Part shown: positions 19,634 to 28,160 of the stretch, in pieces
How the letters are laid out: the number at the start of each line of letters is the position of its first letter
How positions within the stretch are numbered: position 1 is the first letter of the stretch
Source of the DNA: Prorocentrum cordatum
Taxonomy: Eukaryota > Sar > Dinophyceae > Prorocentrales > Prorocentraceae
Reading direction: 5' to 3'
Length of the DNA stretch: 64,000 nucleotides
NCBI GenBank assembly: GCA_963575745.1
Contig: CAUYUJ010014360.1
Location: 476,379-540,378, forward strand
Position numbers and translations under genes: made by a program
The notes under the pieces: generated by a model
Told to the model about the DNA's origin: nothing
Seen by the model: only the letters and a program-made list of their open reading frames with translations
The model's database searches: none

Positions 19634-21489
19634 ATGTCTGCCGCGGCTGCGGCCACACCCATCAACCACATCCTGGATAACCTGGACGGCTGCGACGCCT
19701 TCTTCGCATCGCAGATCGGCGTCACCGCCGCCGACGCGATGGCGCAGAGCCAGTCCGCCTTGTCCATGAGCGTGCAGCTGCAGCTTCACAACTTGGGGAC
19801 GATCGGGGCTGCCCAAGCAGCTACCCTGCAGAATCGAAGCACCGCGTCGGGCTTCGCGGACAGCCACAAGGCGCGCCTCAGCGCCGTGCTGGCCGCGCGC
19901 GTGGGCACGGCGACGCCCGCGCTCCAGATGCGCGTGCAGACGCTCGCGCCAGGGCGGCGCTATCCATCGTGCTTTGCACATCGGGCCGCCGAAGTGTTAT
20001 TCACATGTATGGTTTAATTGTTTGTTCTGTACTTTATGTATGTTACCATGTTCATTTTTCAAATGTACTTATGTTAGCATGCTGCAGCATGCCTGCGTCG
20101 ATTCGTAGGCTGGTGGGCTTTACCATGCAGGACTGGGGTGTATTTCGCGACCCCAGCCAGAGCATCGTCGCGAAGGTGCGCGCGTTGATCAAACGTTGCT
20201 GTGCCATCGGCTTGACGGTTCCGAGCGAGAACACGCTGAAAGAGTTGGCGGCGTTGATGGCATGCGCCCATCTTCCAGACGCAAACCCTGGGCAGCTCTA
20301 CGGGATCGTGACGGAGATGAAGGTGTGGGATTCGGCGGGAACGCCTAACGCAGACGCATCATATCGCACTGACTGCAGCCAATGCGATGCGGCGCGTCAG
20401 CGTTAGGGTTTCCCGACGAGTCGCCCTTTACAGGGTCAGTTCTTGGCGAGCCGCAGGGGCGCGACGGGGCAAGCGGCGACAGTGACTTGGAATTCCCCAG
20501 CAGATCCTTGGCAGCTCCCTCAGCACATCTTCGACGCGGCGTACACCGATGCGGACCCGCCGATCGATGTGACGCGCGACCTCGCCAACGTGGTATCGCA
20601 TCTACGAGGCTGCTGCCGCCCCGTCATGCGCTGCAGCGCTGATTGTTCTGGATGTCTTGGGTGCTTCGGTGAGCTCGGTCCTTTAGGTCCACCTCGCATA
20701 GAGCATGATAGGTTTCATGCTACGCGTGCGCCGCTGAAGCGGCCTGCGGGTCTCAACGCCATCAAGGCTCGCGTGCCTCTCAGGCTGACCAACCAGGGCT
20801 TGCGGGCTGCCGCCCCACCGCATCAGCCGAGCACTGCCATTGTGCCATGGACACCATCGGGGTCACCCTCCGTGCCGCCTGCAGCGCCAATGCAACCCAT
20901 GGACGCGATGGCCGTGACGCAGCAAATGCTGGCAGCGTTTGCGCCCCCGCCATCGCCGCCCAACGAGCTGCAGCTGCAGCTCTTCCCGCGCCGCCCTGCG
21001 GCGCCCACGGCGAGCCCCCCCGCGAGTCCCCCCGCGATTGGTGATTCGCCAGTTGGGCCAGCATTGCCAGCGGCGGCGCCAGATGCTGCTGCAGCAGCGC
21101 CAACGCCGCCAAACGAAGATGCTGCTGCAGCAGCAGACGGAGACGAGGATGCTGTGCTGCAGGCGATCGAGACCTTGGCTGCGGGCAGCGCGAAAGGCGA
21201 GCTGCCTCGCAAGGGCAAGGGCAAGGACAAGAAGGGCAAGGGCAAGAGCGCGATCAAGGGCAAGAGCAAGACAGGCGCTGGCAAGGGCAAGACGGCGGCC
21301 AAGGGCACGGCCAAACCGAAGGCCAAGGGCAAAGGGAAGGCCAAAGCCAAGGCCAAGGCCAAGCCCAAGGGCAAGGAGGCAGCCAAACGGGGCCAAATGA
21401 CACTCGGGCGCAGCAAATGCCGCTACCTGCCGAATGGCTGCGGCACGTGCCGCGACCCGAACTTCACTGGCCGTCGCGGCAAGCCGTGA
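19634..21489 (+). CDS. Three-exon gene: Lys/Gly-rich protein with Cys-rich tail
   Basis: Exons approximately 19634-19933, 20088-20322 (start between 20078 and 20088) and 20434-21489. The exon 2-3 joint (GT at 20323, TTTACAG before 20434) is phase 0 on both sides. Exon 1 reads MSAAAAATPINHILDNLDGC. Exon 2 has a helical segment IVAKVRALIKRCCAIGLTV. Exon 3 is Pro/Ala-rich, with poly-Ala segments coded by GCTGCTGCAGCAGC palindromes near 21086 and 21118. It then has a basic region of KGKGK and KAKAKAKPKGKE repeats, and ends SKCRYLPNGCGTCRDPNF. The C-x7-C-x2-C pattern may bind zinc. Family not recognised. A purine tract follows the stop, as for other genes of the element. Low-complexity parts make the exact model uncertain. 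Confidence 0.55.
20077..20092. repeat. 16-nt palindrome at a splice acceptor
   Basis: GCATGCTGCAGCATGC is perfectly palindromic, and its CTGCAG supplies the AG of the likely acceptor before exon 2 of the 19634-21489 gene. Confidence 0.85.
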
Positions 21490-22238
21490 GCGCGCAACGG
21501 GCACTGTCGGCATATGGAGGTGAGGATGAGGTTTATGAGGGCGAGGAGGAGGATGGGTAGGATGATGAGGATGATGAGGAGGATGAGCATGTGGAGGAGA
21601 AGGAATGAGGAGGATGGTGAGGATTAGTGCGAGGTTGGATGGAACGCTGGCCGATGATATGAACGGTAGTGGCGATTGTCTTGCCTGGCGGTCGCGCGGC
21701 TCGCACTGACGACGAGGAGGATGAAAGTCAAATATGTTGACGGGTTCTCTTGGATGCGGGCGCTGCAGCGCTGGCGCCTTTGTGGCCAACGTTTGCATCG
21801 CCATCATGATCACGATGCAGCGCTGCAGCGCTCGCTTTCCTGGATGGTGGCGTAGATATTGCGCGCTGTTGTGTTCCGATGCAGCGCTGCAGCGCCTGTC
21901 AGACTTGTGGTGCCGTTGTAGCGTTGGCGCGTTTGTGAGTGTGCAGTTGCAGCCGCGGTGCCCATGCATTGCGTGACGTGCTCGTCTTGAGTGCCAGTCG
22001 TTCCTCGTCGATACGCGCTGCAGCGCCATCATTCGTGATGTCGAGCGTTGTCCCCCGCATGGTTGTTGCCAAGTCACGCGCTGCAGCGCTGTGATTCGCT
22101 CATGTTGCGCGTTGCCGATGGCACGCCCTCCTCCCCCCCCTCCTCCTCCTCCTCACTTGGCTCGCGCGTCGCAGTCGCCATCGTTCGCTGCAGCGGGTGC
22201 TGGCAACGGACCTCCTCCGCCTCCCCACTGGGCCCGCA
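21490..22238. other. Intergenic: purine tract plus six palindromes
   Basis: GATGAGGATGATGAGGAGG tract at 21515-21630. GCTGCAGC palindromes lie near 21760, 21820, 21877, 22016, 22078 and 22190. No credible gene. Confidence 0.65.
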
Positions 22239-22670
22239 ATGGCGGCGCGCCGCTGCGACAAGCCGTTCGAAGCGCAAGCGCGCGCCGACCGTCGCGACGA
22301 GTTGCGCGAGGCCCGCGCGAGAGCGACGGCGACTGCTACAGCAGAGGTGAAGGAGGCGCGGAAGAACGCCAGGAAAGCGGAGAAGCAGGTGCAGATCCGC
22401 ACCGCGGAGCTGCAGGTGGATGAGGAGGCGGATGAGAAGGAAGACGGTGGGGTTCATGAGTGCGGCAGGCTACTCCCCCGCTGCAGCGGGGGAGAAGGAC
22501 GACAGGGGGGGATGATCAGGAGGAGGTGGAAGGCGATGACGTGGGAGGATGAGGAGTATGAGTAGCAGGGTCGGGGTCAGATGGACATCGCCGCTTCGGA
22601 CGTGGCCAACCAGAAACTCAACGAGGCGTTGACCTCGCTGCGGAACGCCAAGAAGATGAAGGTGACCTGA
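22239..22670 (+). CDS. Two-exon 88-aa coiled-coil protein
   Basis: Exon 1 is 22239-22415 (59 codons) and exon 2 is 22581-22670 (29 codons and TGA). The 165-bp GT-AG intron is phase 0, which preserves one frame. Exon 1 (MAARRCDKPFEAQARADRRD onwards) is almost wholly charged helix with heptad-like spacing (AEVKEARKNARKAEKQVQIR). Exon 2 continues it (VANQKLNEALTSLRNAKKMK). The protein is likely a small coiled coil of unknown role. The intron contains a 22-nt perfect palindrome (22473-22494) and GAGGA-rich sequence. Exon 2 is too short to stand out as a gene alone. Confidence 0.6.
22473..22494. repeat. 22-nt perfect palindrome inside an intron
   Basis: Halves CTCCCCCGCTG and CAGCGGGGGAG around the CTGCAG centre. 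It sits in the intron of the 88-aa coiled-coil gene. Confidence 0.95.
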
Positions 22671-23347
22671 GTGAGGTCGGCCTCGGCGACCGCTTGCTGA
22701 AGCATGTTGGTTCGATTGATTGGTAAAGGCTGGAGGGAACGTGGTTGAGCGTGTTGTTTGAGTTGCGCTGCAGCGCTTCTCCGTGGACCACGGTTGAAAG
22801 TTTGCGCGCGGATCACGATGTGTTAATGTGTTGCGCTGCAGCGCAGTTTCGCCTGCAGTTTCTCGTTGGATGGTGATGTGGCGGATGATGAGGGCGAGTG
22901 ATATTGATGCTGTTGACGATGAAGGTGATGGTGACGGGGAGGATGAAGGGACGGGAGACGGATGATGAGGAGGATGGGTAGGTTGAGGAGGAGGATGGGG
23001 AGGATGAGGGGGCGCATGAGGCGGATGAGGAGGAGGGGGAGGAGGAGGAGGGGGAAGAGGAGGAGGAGGAGGTATAGGAGGGGGAGACGAGGGGGATGGC
23101 GAGCAGGATGGAGGAGGAGGAGGACGTTCGCGCTGCAGCGCGTCAGATTGTCATCATTGAACGTTAGCGGCGCTGTAGCGCCATGTGCTCCCAGACTGTT
23201 GCTTGGCAGTTAGCGCTGCAGCGCGCATTTGGTTGCTCTCCACGCGGTGCAGCTTCATTTCCATCCGTAGTCGCCGTGGCCCCTAGCGGAGGGGCCCCTC
23301 CGCGCGCGCGCAGCGACGGAGGCAAGCTTGCCTCGGGAACGCGCGCG
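22671..23347. other. Intergenic: palindromes and long purine tract
   Basis: Palindromes near 22767, 22834, 23131 and 23212. A GAGGATGGGGAGGATGAGG purine tract runs 22870-23125. The frame upstream of ATG 23348 is open to 23183, so the transposase could start earlier, but the sequence there has no domain. Confidence 0.6.
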
Positions 23348-23857
23348 ATGGCGGCAGAGGACGACCGCCCAGCGAAGCTGCGGCGGCTGCCCCGCCGTCG
23401 CGCGGAACTGCCATTCATGCATTGTAATGCGATGGCGCAATTCCTGGCGTCCGTTAAGCGAGACGGAACCCCCGAATTGGGATCCCGACGCCAGGAGATC
23501 AGAGACGCTCGGGAGCTCATGGTCGGTGAGAACACGCCGCACGGCAAGCTCCACCTGAACATGGTAGTCGGGCAGCACACGGTGGAGATCTGCAGTCCAG
23601 CAGCAATGCTGTGGTATTGCAGCGCCCTCCCCGCGATGCAGCCTCTGTGGCAGCGGGCGCTGGAACTGCCACGCCCGTGGCACATCATCATTTACGGCGA
23701 TGAAATAGGCGCTGGCAACGCGCTGGCGCACGTGCAGAACCGCAAGTCCTGGGGCATCTACTGGACGATCGCGGAAGTCGGCCCGCAGGCGCTTTCGTCG
23801 GAGGACTTTCGCGATAGCGTTGCTGCAGCAACGATATATGCGGGGGGGGGAGGGGGG

Positions 23858-23937
<80 letters not shown>

Positions 23938-26021
23938 GAGACATAGAGAGACATAGAGGAGAGAGAGGAGGCGCTCAGCGCCGTTTGCACTGCGATTGTT
24001 CGCAGGATCGTGGGTTCGCAGCTCACGACGATGCGGGCCAAGACCGCGTACGACATCCACCGCACGGCTGACGATTCTCCTGGGGGGCGCAATCCTCGGC
24101 GCACCGTTCTGGCCTGATCAGGGCCAACTTCAAACATTCAAAAAAAAACAAAAAAATCAAACAACCACAAAAAATTCAAATCAATAAGAAAAAAAAAACA
24201 CACAAAACAAACACAGGATCACAAAACAAGAAATCAAAAAAAAACAAACTTCAAATAGACCCAATCGATCAATCGATCAACATATTCAACAGGAAGTAAT
24301 GGCAATCAGCTTGCGGCTGCGCCCCGACGGCGCGACGGAGCTCATCCAGATGGACCTCGGAATTACATTCAGCCGCTGCAGCGGTCGCCGCATAGCACCC
24401 AAGATTAGTTAGCATACATGTGCACATGTATATATCCATTACGCCTTCTTGCGTCGCTGCAGCGGCTCTGTCGGATCGCGGACGAGGATGCAATACACCG
24501 CTTGATCGGAATGAAAAGTTCGTCAGGAATCAAACCATGTTTTATGTGCCGCAACGTGTTCTTGAAGGGCGAAGTTCGGGATATAGTTGCTTCTGATGCG
24601 ACGGGCGTCGCTGTTCACCACTCGGAACCAGATGCGTCGCGGCTGCAGCCGATGACGGCGCCGTTGCTCGATGCCATCTGCAACAGGTTGATCGAAGGGG
24701 CCAACATCATGAACAAGGGCGAGTTCCAGGAGTTGGCGCGCCGACTTGGCTGGAACTGGGACCCCCATTTGCCTGAGCGGGTTCGGAAACTCAAGCCGCC
24801 CGAGACAGTCATGTTTGATAGGATGCATTGTATTTTCGTCAACGGTACATATAACATTCTGGTGTTCCAAATGTTTCGAAGGTTGAAGGGTTACTGGGCG
24901 CGCGCAGACGCATATTTCCAGGACTGGTCGTTTCCAGGGTGCCACTCCATCTCCCCCGACACGTACGCGATCTTCGGCGAGAAGCGCGTGAGGTCCCACG
25001 TTGACAGCAAGCATTTCAAGTGTACCGCCAGCGAGGGGCTCACAACCATGCAAGTATCATTGCATGCTTCGCGCCCCCGCCAGACCAATAATACCTGCGC
25101 TGCAGCGCACGTGAATTTCTGTAGGATATGTACTGCACCCCTCTTGTTCGGACATGCGTTCGCGCGGGCGGATTGACGTGTTTCTTCAGGGAGGTGGCTA
25201 GCGACGCTGCAGCGCCTGCAGTCCGATCTGCTTGCGCAGTGTTCGAGGCGCACACGATCGTTGTGGAAGAAATCCTACGAGTACCCAGGCGTCAGGCAGA
25301 CGCGGATAAGCTGCAGGCTGCGGTTAACCTGTTTTTGCTGTCAGACAGCAGCGTCTTTGGCAAGGAAACGATGGCGCAGAAGTTCCATTACCTGCACCAC
25401 TTCGCCAACCACGTGAGGCGTTGGGGCCACGTGGCGCTGCCGTCGTGCTGGGTTTTGGAGCGCAAGCACAAGACCAGCAAGCGCTTTGCGAACGCTCTTC
25501 AGGTGGGGGCTGCAGCCTCCAGCGGCTGGGACGCCAATGTCCTGAAGAGCGTCACCGAGCGGCACCTGTGGCAGCTCATGGATGGCGACACCTTTAAGGT
25601 TAACTGCCTGGTTAACGCCACCAGGCCGTCCAAGGCCATCTCGCGCGAACTGCTGCAGCAGTTCGGGCCTGCGGATTTTGTTACGTCCGCTGCAGCGCGG
25701 CGCCGCTACCACGACGTCAAATACGGCGACGTCGTGCTGTTGGAGGACGGAGGAGGGGAACACATTGCGGCCGAGGTGTTGAAACACCTCTCCTTCACCA
25801 AGAACGGCCACTACTATGGCTTGAGCTTGGTCCTGCCCTACTTCTTCAAGGAGAAGCTGCACCCGCGCGCCTCCGCGCGCGTGCTTGGCGGCGATGCCGA
25901 CGCCTTTTGGGCGCACACGGCGAGCATCGTGTGCTCGCTCGCGTGGGCGCCGCGCGAGGGCGGCGGCATCCGAGCGGCGCGCCCGATATGGTCGCAGCCG
26001 CGGTGGTGCGCTTTAGCCTAA
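23348..26021 (+). CDS. CACTA/Tnp2-like transposase, multi-exon
   Basis: Likely the enzyme that moves the giant element. Exon A 23348-23818 (157 aa) contains WHIIIYGDEIGAGNALAH (about 111-128) then KSWGIYWTIAEVGPQALSSE. This matches the conserved Y-x-DE-x4-N-L block followed by a YW/YF strand in Tnp2-type transposases. A probable exon B starts at 24293 and ends near 24377. Exon C 24463 to about 25053 or 25118 has DEDAIHRLIGMKSSSGIKPC with a CFMC pair, then FDRMH. Exon D, about 25213-26021, has FHYLHHFANHVRRWGH and CWVLERKHKTSKRFAN, the family's K-H-x3-H and E-x-KHK-x3-K block. Candidate catalytic residues are the D of YGDE, the D of FDRMH and the E of LERKH (inferred by analogy). Intron 1 carries an AG microsatellite and an A-rich stretch. 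Exact boundaries of exons B-D are unresolved. No internal stop in the main exons, so it may be active or recently active. Confidence 0.7.
23818..23833. repeat. 16-nt palindrome at a splice donor
   Basis: CGTTGCTGCAGCAACG is perfect and starts at the last base of the likely exon A of the transposase, so the donor GT lies within its left arm. Confidence 0.8.
23859..23958. repeat. (AG)n microsatellite in transposase intron 1
   Basis: About 33 consecutive AG dinucleotides (23870-23934) with imperfect extensions, preceded by a GGGGGGGGAGGGGGG run. Confidence 0.95.
24130..24255. repeat. A-rich stretch in transposase intron 1
   Basis: CAAAAAAAACAAAAAAATCAAACAACC-type sequence, the most A-rich part of the window, running up to the likely acceptor TTCAACAG at 24292. 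Confidence 0.7.
24293..24460. other. Direct repeat CGCTGCAGCGG flanking a transposase intron
   Basis: CCGCTGCAGCGG near 24371 (end of likely exon B) and CGCTGCAGCGG at 24455 (start of exon C) flank an 80-90-bp intron. The second copy provides the AG acceptor. The pair looks like a duplicated target around an inserted intron. Confidence 0.5.
25646..25665. repeat. 20-nt perfect palindrome in the last transposase exon
   Basis: Halves CGAACTGCTG and CAGCAGTTCG; it encodes RELLQQF. The palindrome is maintained inside the reading frame. Confidence 0.95.
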
Positions 26022-26217
26022 AACGTGGATTCCTTACTGGCGTTGCAGCGCACTTTTTTACATTGCTAAATGCTTCGGTGCTGCAGCACCTGAACGTTGC
26101 ATGGTCGACGACTCCTCTTCTCCGCCTTGAAAACGTGGATTCCTTCTGCATAGCGCACCTTTGTCATTGACACTTCGGTGCTGCAGCACCTGAACAGTGC
26201 ATGGTCGCCGATTCCTC
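26018..26217. repeat. Tandem duplication of about 100 bp after the transposase
   Basis: AAAACGTGGATTCCTT at 26020 and 26129, and CTTCGGTGCTGCAGCACCTG at 26073 and 26173. Each unit carries an identical 14-nt palindrome (26077-26090 and 26177-26190) and ends CTCCGCCT. Confidence 0.85.
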
Positions 26218-26475
26218 TCCTCCGCCTCGTTCCTCCTCCTCCTCTTGCGCTGCAGCGCTAATGTCGTTGATCAGTGGTGCGGTCGTTCAAACTCCTCCTT
26301 CCCCGCATCCTCCCCCTTCTCCCCCTCCTCCTCCTGCTCCTACTGCTGCTCCTCCTCCTCATATTGCTCCCCCTCCCCTTCTCCTCTCCCCCCCCTCCTC
26401 TGACGAGGGGGGGAGGGTGGAGGAGGGGGAGGGGGAGGAGGAGGCGAGGAGAGGAGGAGGAGGAGGAGCATGACG
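26218..26475. repeat. Pyrimidine tract facing purine tract
   Basis: CTCCTCCTCC-rich sequence (26220-26400) meets GAGGGGGGGAGGGTGGAGG (26405-26470). This is an inverted low-complexity pair around CTCTGACGAG, with one GCTGCAGC palindrome near 26246. Confidence 0.75.
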
Positions 26476-26895
26476 GAGGAGGAAATCGACCGAGATGCTC
26501 CATGTGAGCGAGAGGAGGAAATGGGAGTGAGGGGGGGGGGAGGTGAGGAGGAGGACGAGGAGGAGGAGTTGGAGGAAAAATAACACATGGTAAAGAAACA
26601 CGCCAACCAAGAGAGAAGTGTAAGGATGAAGGAGGAGGAGGAGGAGGATGAGGAGGGGATGGGGGGAGGAGGAGGACGATGGAGGAGCGGAGGGTTAGGA
26701 GGACGAGGAGGAGGATGAGGAGGAGGAGGACGAGGGAGGAGTATATGATGATGACGAGAGGAGGAGGGCGAGAGGAGGAGGCGGAGAGGAGGAGGAGGAG
26801 GAGGAGGAGGAGGAGGAGGAGGAGGAGGAGGAGGAGGAGAGGGAGGAGGAGGAGGAGGAGGAGGAGGATAGAAGGAGGGGGGAGGAGGAGACGCC
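26476..26895. repeat. (GGA)n-rich purine tract
   Basis: Almost pure GAGGAGGAGG from 26625 to 26890, with a less regular purine-rich lead-in. It pairs in composition with the TCC tract at 27380-27555 on the far side of the hairpin cluster. Confidence 0.85.
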
Positions 26896-26960
26896 GCCCG
26901 CGCGCGTGCGGCTTACAGGCCGCGCGGGGAGCGCGCCCTCCCCTTTCCCTTTGCTTCGCG

Positions 26961-27344
26961 GCTCGGGATCGCCATCGAAAAACATTTCAAGACATGTTTT
27001 TCGATGGCGACCCCGAGCCATGGGGCAGTCTCCTCTCGGAGGACCCCTCGGGGATGTCGGGGATCCTCCTCGACATCCCCGAGGGGTGGGACGGGCTCGG
27101 CAGCCATCGGCCCGTCGCACGTCGTCGTCCCCCAACCCTCTGGGTTGTGGACGACGGCTACGTGCGGTGGGCCGCTCTGGCTGCCGAGCGGCGCGCGGGG
27201 CCCCCCCGCCGCCCGCGCCAGCGGCAATGCCGCTGGAGATGGCGGCGCAGAGCGCGGCGCAGGCGAACTTCGCCTGCGCCGCGCTCAGCCGCGCCAGGCT
27301 GCCGCTCGACGCGGCGGCCCTGCAGGGCCGCCGCGTCGAGCGGC
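26961..27344. repeat. Cluster of consecutive hairpins
   Basis: Seven non-overlapping inverted repeats in 384 bp: 26961-27018 (24 of 25 pairs, 8-base loop); 27043-27087 (17 of 17, 11-base loop); 27117-27165 (imperfect, 3-base loop); 27171-27192 (7 of 7); 27218-27236 (9 of 9, 1-base loop); 27250-27286 (18 of 18, 1-base centre); 27301-27344 (perfect 44-bp palindrome). No gene is evident. The cluster lies at the right end of the giant transposon, between purine and pyrimidine tracts. Confidence 0.95.
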
Positions 27345-27379
27345 CGTCTTGGGCTGAGGCGCGCCCGTCGCCGCCTCCG

Positions 27380-27555
27380 CCGCCGCCTCCCCCTTTCCTC
27401 CTCCTCCTCATCCTCCTCCCCGTCCTCCTCCTACTCCTCCTCCTCCTCGACATCTCCTCCTCCTTCTCCTCCTCCTCATCCTCCTTCTCCTCCTCCTCCT
27501 CTCTCCCCCTCCTCTTCCTCCTCCTCCTCCTCCTCCTCTTCCTCCTCCTTCTCCT
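27380..27555. repeat. (TCC)n pyrimidine tract
   Basis: CTCCTCCTCC repeats ending at TCAGAGTCCGCTAACCAC, where the right subterminal repeats begin. Confidence 0.85.
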
Positions 27556-27562
27556 TCTCAGA

Positions 27563-27938
27563 GTCCGCTAACCACTTAGTAAGTCCGCTAACCACTTAGT
27601 AAGTAAGCTAGCTAGCGGACTTACTATGTGGTTACTAAGTGGTTAGTAAGTGGTTACTGGGTGGTTACTAAGTGGCAGCTAAGTGGTTACTAAGTGGTTA
27701 GTAAGTGGCAGCTAGAGTGGGGACTTAGCGAGCTAACCTCTACTAGAGACTTAGCAAGGTTAGCCTCCAGCTTTAAGTGGTTAGTATCTCCTACTAACCA
27801 GTTGTAGCTGGTTATACAACTTACATCCGACTTACAACACTTATAACCTACTTACAACTCACTTGTACGTACATACTAAATCCTCTAACCCCTTAGTATC
27901 CGCGCTAACCACCTAGCAGCCGCCGCGGCCATCCAAGT
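27563..27938 (-). repeat. Right subterminal and terminal inverted repeat
   Basis: CTAACCACTTAGTAAGT, GGTTACTAAGTGG and GGTTAGTAAGTGG units over about 330 bp. The shared 16-mer (27838-27853) and the terminal 35 bp (27904-27938), reverse complement to the left end, follow. Confidence 0.8.
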
Positions 27939-28099
27939 ACCAGACCACCCCAACCCAACCCGAAGACCCGAAGTTGACCCGAATTTCGGGTTGGGGGGGG
28001 TACGGGTTCCATGTGTTTTTGTCAACGTTCCCCGACCCCCCCCCCACTGGAAATGGAGGGCAAATTGAGGCCTTCGGGTTGGGTTGGGGTGGTCTGGTA
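27938..28099. mobile_element. Foldback MITE family 1, copy a
   Basis: Ends are perfect 28-bp inverted repeats beginning TACCAGACCACCCCAACC. The interior has nested CCCGAAGTTGACCCGAATTTCGGGTT-type dyads and CCCCCACTGGAAATGGAGGG. About 162 bp, non-coding. Its left end coincides with the right end of the giant transposon. Copy b is at about 59268-59440. Confidence 0.85.
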
Positions 28100-28107
28100 G
28101 GTGGTGA

Positions 28108-28160
28108 CTACTCCTCCTCCTCCTCCTCCTCCTCCTCCTCCTCCTCCTCCTCCTCCTCTT
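28108..28160. repeat. (TCC)n microsatellite
   Basis: About 17 TCC units directly after the MITE. Confidence 0.95.

Larger units (their letters stand above)
9811..27938. mobile_element. 18.1-kb giant DNA transposon candidate
   Basis: Both ends carry the same terminal sequence in inverted orientation: ACTTGGATGGCCGCGGCGG, perfect over 19 bp and 31 of 35 overall. Just inside are AT-rich subterminal repeats (ACTTAGTAAGT, AACCACTTA), including an exact 16-mer AAGTAGGTTATAAGTG placed inversely at 10033-10048 and 27838-27853. Outside the termini the two flanks do not match. The interior has a Tnp2/CACTA-like transposase, at least six other genes all on the plus strand, and about 60 GCTGCAGC-core palindromes that stop at the borders. 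I see no clear target-site duplication; a foldback MITE abuts the right end. CACTA elements are known for short inverted ends plus repeated subterminal sites, which fits. Cargo of this size is unusual. An alternative is two unrelated insertions flanking ordinary genes. Confidence 0.75.

Noticed and set aside
26679-27599. 306-aa frame over the hairpin cluster
   Set aside because: Starts and ends in purine or pyrimidine tracts, and the middle is open on both strands because the sequence is self-complementary.
9811-27938. Integrated virus as an explanation of the gene island
   Set aside because: No capsid, polymerase or packaging motifs seen. Tnp2-like transposase and inverted subterminal repeats fit a transposon better.
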